This document shows positions 35,811 to 43,843 of a stretch of 64,000 nt of DNA, in pieces; position 1 is the first letter of the stretch; each line of letters begins with the position of its first letter. The notes beneath the pieces were generated by a model. That model did not search any database. It saw only the letters and a list, made by a program, of their open reading frames with translations, and had not been told where the DNA came from. The position numbers and the translations under genes were made by a program. Source of the stretch: CAYVQF01 sp964454015. GTDB lineage: Bacteria > Myxococcota_A > Bradymonadia > UBA4248. Where the stretch lies: the NCBI GenBank assembly GCA_964454015.1, contig CAYVQF010000001.1, positions 62,001 through 126,000 of the forward strand. Direction: 5' to 3'.

Positions 35811-36509
35811 TCAGGGGTTGAGGTTGAAGCTCACCCCGAGGTTGAGTGAGAGCTGGTTGACGGCGTTCTCCAAGGCGATGCCTGCGGGTGCGCCAAAGAC
35901 GTCGCCGTGTGAGCTGTGTTCGAAGTAGCGGTAGGTCCAGCCGGACTCGATGAAGAGCGTCAAGGCTGGGGTGACTTGGCCTGCAAAGCCGGCGAGGAGT
36001 GAGAAATTGACGCCCACGCCGTGGTACCAATCAGCGTCAAAACGACCTTGCACGTCTTCGCTGAAGCGGTTGATGGTCACTCCCACTGGTATGAGCAAGT
36101 AGAAGGCGATGCGGTCTTCGAGGAGAGGCAGGCGAGCGCGCAGGGTCAAGTCCACGTCGAGCCACAGGTTGCGGACGAGCTCGAGGTCTTGCGCGGCTTT
36201 GGTGCTCCAGGCCATGCCGCGCACCAAAACGCCAGGCGCGAAGTAAGGTGAGATGGGGATTTCCACGCCGAGTGAGGCGCCGAGGCTGGGGTGGAGTTCC
36301 TCGACGGTGGTGTCGCGCGCGCTGCTGCTATCGAGGGCGCTGTCGATGCGGATGTGGGTGTCATGGGAGCCACTCCAGGCGCTCTCGGCGCGCACGGAGA
36401 AGACGACTGGGAGGTCTTCGGCGACGCCAAGCGCCGGTTGTAGCAGCAAGAGCGCGAGCGTCGGGAGGAGCGAGAGGTGAGGGAGAGATCGTCTGTTGGG
36501 GAGGTACAT
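35811..36509 (-). CDS. Outer-membrane beta-barrel-like protein
   Basis: 232 residues. A signal peptide is followed by alternating polar/hydrophobic strands ('YFAPGVLVRGMAW', 'DRIAFYLLIPVGVTI', 'WYHGVGVNFSLLAGFAGQV', 'LTLFIESGWTYRYFEH') and a terminal 'NQLSLNLGVSFNLNP' that ends near an aromatic, as in small eight-stranded OmpA/OmpW-like barrels. The passenger or ligand is unknown. It lies 36 bp after the SpoIID-domain gene and could be co-transcribed. Confidence 0.65.
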   Translation of the reverse strand: MYLPNRRSLPHLSLLPTLALLLLQPALGVAEDLPVVFSVRAESAWSGSHDTHIRIDSALDSSSARDTTVEELHPSLGASLGVEIPISPYFAPGVLVRGMAWSTKAAQDLELVRNLWLDVDLTLRARLPLLEDRIAFYLLIPVGVTINRFSEDVQGRFDADWYHGVGVNFSLLAGFAGQVTPALTLFIESGWTYRYFEHSSHGDVFGAPAGIALENAVNQLSLNLGVSFNLNP

Positions 36510-36545
36510 GAGCGCGCTCGCAGTTCTGAAGGTGTGAGGTGCGGA

Positions 36546-38219
36546 TCACCACAGTTTCTTGACGTCCGTGTTGGGATAATAGTGTTCGAGGATGCCCGTG
36601 TAGCTGTGACCCTGGCGGGCCATTTCCATACATCCGGTCTGGCACATGCCGACGCCATGCCCGAAGCCGCCACCGACGAAGGTGAAGCCGCTGACTTTCC
36701 CTTTGGCGTCGCGTTCGGTCTTGACGACGAAGAGGCCGCTGCGCAAGCCGCCAAAGAGGCGGCGGACGGGGAGCTCTCGTTCGATGATTTCCGTGCCCTG
36801 GGTGCCGGTGACAGCGAGCTTGACCACGCGGCCGCCGACGCCGCGTTCTAGCACCTCGATGGCTTGGACCGCGCCAAGCTTTGGCCAGCGGCGGGCGACG
36901 AGCTCATCGATCTCCTGGCTGGAGAAGCCTTTCTCCCAGCGGAGGTTTTTGCCGCTGGAGTAGTGGGTCGTATTGCAAAAAGTCTTGGGCGTGGTCGCCA
37001 GGAGGCGGGCGAGCTCTTCTTCCGTGGGGGGGGCTTGGCGCGACGCGCTGGGCAACTCATCGCTGTGGGCATAGAGGTAGGGGCGCGGTGGCAGCCCCCA
37101 GACCTCTTCTGGACTGGCCATGAGGCCACCGCAGTTGGAGCTGTAATAGGTTTCGGCGATGCGTTTGCCCGCAAAGAGCACTTCGCCGCGGCTCTCGAGC
37201 ACGGCCTGATCCGTGGCGTTCTTGGCGGCCTGCATTCCCGCAAAGACCTGGCAATGCTGGGTGTTGCAGAGGTTGTAGGGATCGGCCAAGTGGCGCACGC
37301 CGATCTGGGAGAGCAGGGTGCCCCGAGCGGCGATGGCTTGCACTTTGAGCGCAGCCAGGGGGGCGGTGGCGAAGATCTCTGCTGGAACCACGCCGCGCAG
37401 GGCGGTCTCGACACCGACGACATTGACGACGGCGAGCTTGCCATGGCGGTCGGTGGTGAAGACCAGCGCTTCGAGGAGGGCGACGTCTTGTTTCTTACCG
37501 CTCTCCGTGGGTACATCTTTGAGCGTGATGAGGTGATCGCCGCTTTGGATCCACAGCAGATCTTGGTGATGGATCACCACGTCCTTGGCGCTGCGCGCCA
37601 AGGTCAGGGCCGCGCTGGGATATTGGACGAGCTCTGCGTGTAGGGCGACCTCGACCTGGTGCTTCTCTTCGATGGATTTCTTGGTGACTTCGGCTTCCGC
37701 CGTGGTGTCAAAGGGTTGGGAGACCAGCAGGGACTCACGGTTGTCGAAGACCGCGCCGGAAATCGCGAAGAGGGCACCCAGCTCGAGCTTCGTAGCCTCG
37801 ATGCCGCGCTGGCGCCACAAGCTCTCTGCGGCCGCGAGGGCCTCCCCTTCCGCGGGGGTGAAGCGTTCGAGGACGAGATAGTACTTGTAAGTTCCCGCGC
37901 GTCCGTCACGGAGTTGGACCACGTAGTCTTGGGCGGCAGGCATCTCGATGACTGGCCCGCCTGGGCCAGCGGGGAGCACCTTGATTGGGGCCGCGGCAGT
38001 GAACCGCACCTCATCGAGGCCATCGACGATGCCGATGCGGACCACGGGCTCGCCCGTGTCGCTGAAGCTCAGTTGGCGCGAGTAGAGCAGCGCCAGGCGA
38101 TCGGCAGCGGTGAGTTCGGTGGTCTGGGCGCGTCCAAGGCTGGGCAGGGCCACCAACGCGAGCATGAGGAGCATGAGCGCCGCGGCTCGCCGGGATGCGT
38201 CACGAGTGAGCTGGGCCAT
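36546..38219 (-). CDS. SpoIID/LytB-domain exported protein
   Basis: 557 residues from ATG at 38219. A signal peptide ('AAALMLLMLALVALPSLGRA') precedes an SPOR-like or beta-rich region ('YKYYLVLERFTPAEGEALAA'), and then the SpoIID/LytB core: 'ALRGVVPAEIFATAPLAALK', 'VQAIAARGTLL', 'YSSNCGGLMASPEEVWG' and the C-terminal 'GGFGHGVGMCQTGCMEMARQ'. In sporulating Firmicutes SpoIID cleaves denuded glycan strands; in Gram-negatives related proteins bind or modify septal peptidoglycan. The conserved Glu is in VPAEIF. The start lies inside the preceding receiver gene (20 bp overlap). Confidence 0.85.
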   Translation of the reverse strand: MAQLTRDASRRAAALMLLMLALVALPSLGRAQTTELTAADRLALLYSRQLSFSDTGEPVVRIGIVDGLDEVRFTAAAPIKVLPAGPGGPVIEMPAAQDYVVQLRDGRAGTYKYYLVLERFTPAEGEALAAAESLWRQRGIEATKLELGALFAISGAVFDNRESLLVSQPFDTTAEAEVTKKSIEEKHQVEVALHAELVQYPSAALTLARSAKDVVIHHQDLLWIQSGDHLITLKDVPTESGKKQDVALLEALVFTTDRHGKLAVVNVVGVETALRGVVPAEIFATAPLAALKVQAIAARGTLLSQIGVRHLADPYNLCNTQHCQVFAGMQAAKNATDQAVLESRGEVLFAGKRIAETYYSSNCGGLMASPEEVWGLPPRPYLYAHSDELPSASRQAPPTEEELARLLATTPKTFCNTTHYSSGKNLRWEKGFSSQEIDELVARRWPKLGAVQAIEVLERGVGGRVVKLAVTGTQGTEIIERELPVRRLFGGLRSGLFVVKTERDAKGKVSGFTFVGGGFGHGVGMCQTGCMEMARQGHSYTGILEHYYPNTDVKKLW

Positions 38220-38631
38220 GGACGTCTCGTGTGAGGGGCAGTTCGGAGAAGAAGAAAGCGAGCTCTTCGAGGAGGGCGTTTTGCCGGGTGGGCTTGACGA
38301 TGTAGGCGTCGCAGCCAGCATCCAAGCTTCGGCTAATCTGCTCGGGCAGCTCGTGCGAGGTCAAGGCGACCACTGGGAGGGTGCTCAGGCGAGCGTCAGC
38401 GCGGATGCGCCGCACGGCCTCGCAGCCGTCCATCTCTGGCATCTCCATGTCGAGTAAGACGAGGTCTGGTGGGTCGTTGGGGGCGCGGGTGAGGCGGTCC
38501 AGGGCCTCGGTGCCATTCGTCGCCGTTTCTACCTGGTGTCCGGCGTCGCGCAGGAGTGCCGCGTAAAGGGAGAGGAGGCTGGGGTTGTCGTCAACGAGGA
38601 GGATGTGGAAGTGGTCGCGCTTGTGGGTCAT
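38200..38631 (-). CDS. Single-domain response regulator (receiver only)
   Basis: 143 residues. A complete CheY-like receiver: acidic pair Asp14/Asp15 ('HILLVDDNPSLL'), phospho-acceptor Asp61 ('LVLLDMEMPEMDG'), Thr91 ('VVALTSHE') and Lys113 ('IVKPT'). No output domain follows, only a short tail. The ribosome site AAGGCGG is well placed for ATG at 38631. It presumably relays a phosphate from an unlinked histidine kinase. The 3' overlap with the SpoIID gene ties it to envelope or division control, but no kinase lies in this window. Confidence 0.92.
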   Translation of the reverse strand: MTHKRDHFHILLVDDNPSLLSLYAALLRDAGHQVETATNGTEALDRLTRAPNDPPDLVLLDMEMPEMDGCEAVRRIRADARLSTLPVVALTSHELPEQISRSLDAGCDAYIVKPTRQNALLEELAFFFSELPLTRDVHGPAHS

Positions 38632-38727
38632 GGTTGCCGCCTTCAGTGGCACGGGCGTTGCTCTGGGCGCTTTGGCCGTCGAATGGTAGGCCCATGGGGT
38701 GGCAAAGGCCAAGGGTCGAGCGGTCTT

Positions 38728-39375
38728 TCAAGGACGGTAGACACTGCCGGGTTGGGTTGCAAACATTTGAAAAGGCGGGCCGACGCGCACGGCGAAATCA
38801 AAGGTGCCCTCGAGTGAACCCATGCGCTCGCGGCTGACGACACGCTCACCGAAGACCTCGCGGTAAGTGATCTCTTCCAGGTCTCCGGCGATGCGTCCGC
38901 TAATCCGTTTACCCTCGTCGAAGCTCAATTCATCGAAGACGAGGGTACCGACGACATGCAAGGAGGTGAAGTCGCGCAGGCAAGAGCCAAAACGCAGGTA
39001 GGCCTGGGCACACTGATCCGGTCCAACGGGGAGCGTTTGCCCTGTGAGGTCAGAGAGGCTTGGGCAAGCTTGGAGTGCCGTCAGGCCGGGCGACTCTGCG
39101 ATGGCGATGTAGAGGCCATCGGCTCTGAGGCGATCGTTGCCCTGGCTGGCCATGCGGATGAAGGCCCCGTTGTTGGTGCGGGTGGCGGCAAAGAGGCTCG
39201 GCGAGAAGGGGAAACGCGCCGCGGCACAGCTCAGATGCGCAGCGAGGGTCGCCTCGAAGCGGGCTTGGTCATCGCCGAGACAGCCCATGAGCAAAAGGCC
39301 GAAGAGGCACAGGTACAGGGGCCGTGAGCGGTAGGGAGCGCCGGAAGGCCTCGGGCATGGCGGTGGGGGCAGCAA
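38728..39375 (-). CDS. Putative lipoprotein, unrecognised
   Basis: About 215 residues. The hydrophobic segment 'PLYLCLFGLLLMGC' ends in a lipobox, so it is a probable lipoprotein. No in-frame ATG precedes it: TTG at 39375 gives a 32-residue leader, and TTG at 39453 is further out, so the exact start is unsure. The mature part contains four cysteines and reads as a beta-rich fold ('GTLVFDELSFDEGKRISGRI', 'SLEGTFDFAVRV'), similar to a DUF-type hypothetical lipoprotein of this phylum. It sits upstream of the receiver gene on the same strand. Confidence 0.55.
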   Translation of the reverse strand: MLPPPPCPRPSGAPYRSRPLYLCLFGLLLMGCLGDDQARFEATLAAHLSCAAARFPFSPSLFAATRTNNGAFIRMASQGNDRLRADGLYIAIAESPGLTALQACPSLSDLTGQTLPVGPDQCAQAYLRFGSCLRDFTSLHVVGTLVFDELSFDEGKRISGRIAGDLEEITYREVFGERVVSRERMGSLEGTFDFAVRVGPPFQMFATQPGSVYRP

Positions 39376-39496
39376 GGTCTGACTCCTGGTGACAAAGAGA
39401 CGACGTCCTGTGCCATCATACGGTTGCGAAGGGGTGCAAGCAATAGCAGGCAAGGCGGCAGATCGCCAGCGCGAGGCGCCTCAGGTCAGCGCCCTC

Positions 39497-41266
39497 TCAC
39501 TGCGCCCGGGTCGCGACGGTGAACAGGGGGACCCCACCGCGTTCGTAGATGATCATGTCCCAACCGCTGGCGACGCTTCGATAAAAGGTGTTGGCCCTCT
39601 CCTCATAGGCTGGGTCGAGATCGTCATGGGGGAGGATGATGATCTCGGCATCGAAAACGACGCTCTCTTTGATCCACGTAGGGAATAGGCGTGCGGCGAC
39701 TGCGAGGCGCAGCGCGTCGGGGCGCTTGTCGTTCAAGAGCTTGGCTACCCGGAACTCAGCGTTGAGGTCCGCAGTGGTGGCAGGCCTGGACAAGGTGAGC
39801 ACTTCCGAGGGCATGGGCGCGTAAGGATACCTGGGCAGACCGCGATCCCTGGCGCCCTGGGGGCCCCCGACGAACCACGAGTAATAGGCTTCGAAGTAGG
39901 GTTGGTAACGCCGGGCTTCGAAGAGGGGTGGGAGGACGATGAGCAGGAGAAAGGCGGTGATGAGCACGGCTTGCCCTAGGGCGAGCCAGCGGGTGGGCGA
40001 AGGGCGCCAGGGCACGAGATCCATGGCCACGGCGACGAGGCGGCCCGTTCCGGCAGCGGCGAAGACCAACAACCAGGGCAGCGCAAAGGCGATGAGATCG
40101 ATGCCGCCAAAGTAAGGTGTCCGCAAAAGCAGAGGGAGTAAGAGGGCAAGGACCAAGGAGACCTTGGCGAGCCGAAGGAGGGCTTCCCGAGCCTTGGTGG
40201 GCTCCAGCAAGGTGAGTGGGTGTCCACTATCCTCGCGCGGTGCGAAGGGCAGACGCATGAGCCATGTCAGGGGGCGCTTCCGGGCAATCCAGTGGTAGAT
40301 GGCGCCACCGCGCCAGCCGACACAGGCGAGCAAGAGGTACACTGGCGGCAAGGTGGCGAAGACGAGATAGGGGGCCGCATGCCATGGCATTCTGGCTTGA
40401 CCCCACAGCGTGCCTGCGTAGGCAAAAGGATCGGCAGGTTGGCGCAAAAAGTGGGTGAGCCAGATATTGGCGGCTTGTTTGGTCTCAAACCAGAGATAGG
40501 GGTAGGCGGCGAAGCCCAAGGCCAGGCCAGCGGGGACGATCCACAGGAAGCGCAGCGCGACGGGGGGTGTCTGGGCGAGTCCGTTGCCACGCTGGGGCAG
40601 TGAAGTGCCGACGACGGACGTGTAGAGCCAAGGAAGCCAGGCGAAGAGCCCGATGAGGCTGCTCTGGAGCGCGGCGGCGAGGGCCAAGACGGCTCCGAGG
40701 CCGGCCACGGTGCTGAGACGGCTGCGATGGAGAAGGAAAATGGCGAGGGTGGTAAAAAAGACCGCCGAGGTGGAGAAGCCGACCATGCTGGCGATGCCGA
40801 GAAGGCGCGGTAGGGTCGCGGCGCCGAGGGCCGCGACGATGGCGCCGAGAGCGCCGCCGGCCTCCAAGCCCATGAGGCCGATGAGGAGGATGAGGCAGGC
40901 GAAGAGCAGGGCGTTGGCTTGGAGGGCGAGATGGGCGGCATGCTTCTTGGCCCCCAGGCCTTTGGCCGTCGCGACCCATGCGGGCATCAGGGGCGGGAGC
41001 CCACCGTGGGGGGCGAAGGCTTGGGTGACGGCTTCTCGCTCGATGACCCCTTTGGCGCCGCCTCGGCACCACCTGCGGTAAAAGTCTTCCCTTTGCGCTG
41101 AGGCCTCCAGGAGCCACGCTCCCTCACGGGTGATCCCGCGTTGAGCGCCCACTTGCCAGGCGGCGGCGCCTCCTCCCGCGGCGATGGAGAGGAGGATGAG
41201 CAAGACCCAGGTGCGTGGGTTACGGAGGAAAGCAAGGCAGGCACTGCGCTTGTCGTTGCTAGTCAC
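39497..41266 (-). CDS. Polytopic membrane protein, GT-C/GT39-like
   Basis: 589 residues with about 11 hydrophobic helices ('WVLLILLSIAAGGGAAAW', 'LLFACLILLIGLMGLEAG', 'LAFALPWLLVFAA'-like segments) and a soluble C-terminal part. The first extracytoplasmic loop is charged and contains 'REGAWLLEASAQREDFYRRW', in the place where GT-C glycosyltransferases carry the catalytic acid. This suggests but does not prove a polyprenyl-sugar transferase. GTG at 41266 overlaps the stop of the preceding gene by eight bases, and GGAG lies just upstream. Acceptor unknown. Confidence 0.7.
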   Translation of the reverse strand: MTSNDKRSACLAFLRNPRTWVLLILLSIAAGGGAAAWQVGAQRGITREGAWLLEASAQREDFYRRWCRGGAKGVIEREAVTQAFAPHGGLPPLMPAWVATAKGLGAKKHAAHLALQANALLFACLILLIGLMGLEAGGALGAIVAALGAATLPRLLGIASMVGFSTSAVFFTTLAIFLLHRSRLSTVAGLGAVLALAAALQSSLIGLFAWLPWLYTSVVGTSLPQRGNGLAQTPPVALRFLWIVPAGLALGFAAYPYLWFETKQAANIWLTHFLRQPADPFAYAGTLWGQARMPWHAAPYLVFATLPPVYLLLACVGWRGGAIYHWIARKRPLTWLMRLPFAPREDSGHPLTLLEPTKAREALLRLAKVSLVLALLLPLLLRTPYFGGIDLIAFALPWLLVFAAAGTGRLVAVAMDLVPWRPSPTRWLALGQAVLITAFLLLIVLPPLFEARRYQPYFEAYYSWFVGGPQGARDRGLPRYPYAPMPSEVLTLSRPATTADLNAEFRVAKLLNDKRPDALRLAVAARLFPTWIKESVVFDAEIIILPHDDLDPAYEERANTFYRSVASGWDMIIYERGGVPLFTVATRAQ

Positions 41267-42182
41267 CGTTGAACTCCATGGTCAACTCGCCGTCGAAGCA
41301 AAAGTGTCGCTGCCCGTCGTCTGGGGCCGAGATGTGCACGGTCAGGTCGGAGGTCGTCGCGGGATCCAACGGCAGCGTAAAGTAGCCCCACCCGGGGCGG
41401 TTGGGCTGTGTCCTCTTGAGGCGCTCATCGCCACCCTGGACGAGGCGCAAGGTGACGGGACTACCGGGTCCGTTGGCGATGCCATCTGAGAGGGCATAGC
41501 GCCCATTGAGGGCGCTTCCTCGCGGCAGGGCGGGGAAGTGGATGGACAGCTCATGACCCGCCAGGGGGTGCGCCCAAATGCAGCGCTCGGGCTTGCCGCG
41601 GATGAAGAGCTCCGTTGGTCCGATCCAGTTCCATGGATGCGGGCCACAGTGGATACGGCCGAAGCGCCAGGGTCCACAAGAGGTCGCCTTTGAGCTCTCC
41701 GTGTCGATGAGCGCGACGTCGGCGTCTTCGAGGAGCGCGCTCAGCAAGACCTTCTGGCCCGGGCTGCGCCACACCCACGCTTCGAGCGTGACACCGCCGC
41801 GTTGCCCTAGGACCTGGACGTCAACGCCTTTGGGAGGGGTCGGCGAACGCCCAGAGAGGGCCAGGACCCAAGTGCGCTGCTGCGAGAGTTGGGGCGCGCG
41901 GTGGCTGGTGATGAGGCGAAGCGGCGGGAGGCTAGGGTCGTTACCCGGCTCGACGACGAGCGCCTCGAGTGGCGTGGTGACCAGGACCGGCCCCTCGATC
42001 CGGGCGGCGTGCTCGTGTAAGAGCTTGGCGGCTTCCTCGCTGCGGGTGTCGAGGCTGTTGCTGCCGAGGGCGAGGAAGAGCGAGGCGAGCCCCATGCCGA
42101 CCACGAGGGAACACACCAGGGCATCGATGGCGTCGGGCTTGTTTCGGTCCGAGGTGGGGGAGGTGTAGCTGGGTCGTGTCAT
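41259..42182 (-). CDS. Single-pass membrane protein, unrecognised
   Basis: 307 residues with one N-terminal transmembrane helix ('ALVCSLVVGMGLASLFLAL') and a periplasmic part. The periplasmic part has 'LLHEHAARIEGPVLVTTPLE' near the start and a C-terminal beta-sandwich-like region ('SPVTLRLVQGGDE', 'SDLTVHISAPDDGQRHFCFD'). It is translationally coupled to the GT-C-like gene that follows, so it probably works with that enzyme, for example as an accessory or substrate-binding subunit. No catalytic motif is recognised. Confidence 0.65.
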   Translation of the reverse strand: MTRPSYTSPTSDRNKPDAIDALVCSLVVGMGLASLFLALGSNSLDTRSEEAAKLLHEHAARIEGPVLVTTPLEALVVEPGNDPSLPPLRLITSHRAPQLSQQRTWVLALSGRSPTPPKGVDVQVLGQRGGVTLEAWVWRSPGQKVLLSALLEDADVALIDTESSKATSCGPWRFGRIHCGPHPWNWIGPTELFIRGKPERCIWAHPLAGHELSIHFPALPRGSALNGRYALSDGIANGPGSPVTLRLVQGGDERLKRTQPNRPGWGYFTLPLDPATTSDLTVHISAPDDGQRHFCFDGELTMEFNGD

Positions 42183-42376
42183 GGAGCCAAGGGGGTGTCA
42201 TCGGGCGGTGAGATGCCCCAGGGTGGGGCCGTAGCGATGCAGCCCCATTCCTCGCCTGCCTGGGTCGGGAGTGTCAAGGTGCCGTGGACCTAGACATCGC
42301 TGCCTCCCGGGTGCACCGTGTGGCAGTTGGGCGGCGCGGTCGGGCTGGTCGCGATTCACGAGGGAGCAGCGTGGCG

Positions 42377-42802
42377 ATGGATGAAGCGAAGCGGGATGCG
42401 GCGGCGGCAAGGCAGGCGGGGGAGGCGGCGGCCTTGAGTCTCAAGGAAGTGCAGCGGCGCGTCGATCAATGGATCATGCAGTTCGAGGAGGGCTACTTCC
42501 CGCCCCTCGCCAGTCTCGCGCGTTTGATGGAGGAAGTTGGGGAGTTGGCGCGTGTGGTCAGCCACCATGAGGGTTTCAAAAAACCCAAGGCGGGTGAGGC
42601 CATGGGCGATGTCGGGGAGGAGATGGCCGATGTGCTGTTGGTGCTGACTTGTTTGGCGAATCAGCAGGGCATCGATTTGGAGGAGGCCATGCTGGGGGTG
42701 CTGGCCAAGATCGCTCGGCGCGACACCTCTCGCTGGACCTTGAAGCGCCATGGGTCGGCCAATGACGTGGGGACGGGCGGCAGGTCTGATGGCGCGCCAT
42801 GA
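42377..42802 (+). CDS. MazG-family nucleotide pyrophosphohydrolase-like protein
   Basis: 141 residues. The single MazG-like core has 'SLARLMEEVGELARVVSHHE' with the ExxE metal-binding pair and 'GEEMADVLLVLTCLANQQGI' with the downstream E/D pair. In this superfamily the four acidic residues bind Mg2+ to hydrolyse NTPs or dNTPs to NMP and PPi. It has only one domain, unlike E. coli MazG with two. ATG at 42377 is preceded by GGGAG. It lies upstream of rplU, with a separate promoter in between, so it is likely its own unit. Confidence 0.88.
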   Translation: MDEAKRDAAAARQAGEAAALSLKEVQRRVDQWIMQFEEGYFPPLASLARLMEEVGELARVVSHHEGFKKPKAGEAMGDVGEEMADVLLVLTCLANQQGIDLEEAMLGVLAKIARRDTSRWTLKRHGSANDVGTGGRSDGAP

Positions 42803-42876
42803 GCCGCCGCGGGGCAGCAGGGGGGGCTTGTCCTGGTGAAGGCATGGGGCAAAGCTTCGCTGGGGACAGATCCGCC

Positions 42877-42905
42877 TTGACTCTCAGAGCGGCGTTGTTT
42901 ATTCT
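42877..42905 (+). promoter_or_regulatory. Predicted sigma-70 promoter of rplU-rpmA
   Basis: -35 TTGACT (42877-42882), exact 17-bp spacer and -10 TATTCT (42900-42905). Transcription would start near 42912 and leave a leader of roughly 155 nt before rplU. This leader contains a weak TCACCG/CGGTGA inverted repeat around 42975-43003 that could serve autoregulation; that is speculative. Confidence 0.6.
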
Positions 42906-43066
42906 CCGCACGCGTTTGCGGACGCCGATCCATCGTTGTCGGTGGAGACAGCGAAAACGTTGAGGAATCACCGTGAGTTCCTCTCTTTTTGCTCCGGTGA
43001 ATGGTCGCGCAAGCCTGCGCGGTAGAGCGACATTTTTTGTGACGATACATTTTTTGAGGTTCAGAC

Positions 43067-43384
43067 ATGTACGCTGTGATTCGCACAGGCGGTAAGCAAT
43101 ATCGCGTTGGGCAGAACGATCTGCTGCAGATCGAGAAGCTGGCTGCTGATGTTGGTGGGACCGTCGATTTCGATGTGTTGGCAGTGGGCGCCGGTGAAGG
43201 GCTGGTGGTTGGCACGCCATTGGTCGAAGCGGCCAAGGTGGTGGGCACGGTGGTGCGCCACGGTCGCGCGCGCAAGGTGACGATTTACAAGTTTCGCCGT
43301 CGCAAGAATTATCATCGTAAACGTGGACATCGGCAGAGCTTTACGGAAGTGCGGATCACGAACATCGTGGCGCCGACGGCGTAG
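43067..43384 (+). CDS. rplU: 50S ribosomal protein L21
   Basis: 105 residues, normal length. Starts MYAVIRTGGKQYRVGQND, the hallmark L21 N-terminus that binds 23S rRNA. The later 'TVVRHGRARKVTIYKFRRRK' and 'NYHRKRGHRQSFTEVRITNI' match the conserved basic C-terminal half. GAGG lies eight bases before ATG. It is followed at 54 bp by rpmA, the standard rplU-rpmA-obg order of bacteria. Confidence 0.98.
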   Translation: MYAVIRTGGKQYRVGQNDLLQIEKLAADVGGTVDFDVLAVGAGEGLVVGTPLVEAAKVVGTVVRHGRARKVTIYKFRRRKNYHRKRGHRQSFTEVRITNIVAPTA

Positions 43385-43438
43385 GCTGGTTGAGTCATCG
43401 AGTCCCCAGCGCGTGACGCTGGAAGAAGGGAGAGGATC

Positions 43439-43717
43439 ATGGCGCATAAGAAAGGCCAAGGATCCAGCCGCAATGGTCGGGATAGTAATCCGCAATACCG
43501 TGGTGTGAAGCTCTACGGTGGCGAGACCTGCAGGGCTGGGAATATCATCATTCGTCAACGTGGCACCCAGGTTCATCCTGGTCAGCACGTCGGTATGGGG
43601 CGTGACTACACCCTCTTCGCGCTGGTCGATGGGGTGGTGAATTTTGAGCGCGTGGGACGCGATCGCAAGCGGGTGAGCATCATCCCTGCGGCGACGGAGC
43701 AAGAGGGCCAGGCCTAG
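43439..43717 (+). CDS. rpmA: 50S ribosomal protein L27
   Basis: 92 residues. N-terminus MAHKKGQGSSRNGRDSNPQY reaches the peptidyl-transferase centre in the 50S subunit. It has the Proteobacterial-type processed form (starts AHKKG), without the cleavable Firmicutes extension. 'GNIIIRQRGTQVHPGQHVGM' and 'GRDYTLFALVDGVVNF' are conserved. The GGGAGAGG ribosome site lies seven bases upstream. Second gene of rplU-rpmA. Confidence 0.98.
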   Translation: MAHKKGQGSSRNGRDSNPQYRGVKLYGGETCRAGNIIIRQRGTQVHPGQHVGMGRDYTLFALVDGVVNFERVGRDRKRVSIIPAATEQEGQA

Positions 43718-43752
43718 TTCAGGCGTTGGCTTTCATCCTAAGCGACGAGTAT

Positions 43753-43776
43753 GAGGGACCGCAGCGTCCCTCTTCT
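43753..43776 (+). terminator. Possible terminator between rpmA and obg
   Basis: GAGGGAC (43753-43759) and GTCCCTC (43766-43772) form a 7-bp stem with a six-base loop, followed by a short T-rich TTCTTGT. Read-through to obg is probable, so it may act as an attenuator rather than a full stop. Confidence 0.4.
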
Positions 43777-43843
43777 TGTATGCGGGCTTGTCTTTCCAAT
43801 GGAATTGGGCAAAGGGCCCTTTGCCTTTGTCAGGGTGGTCACA

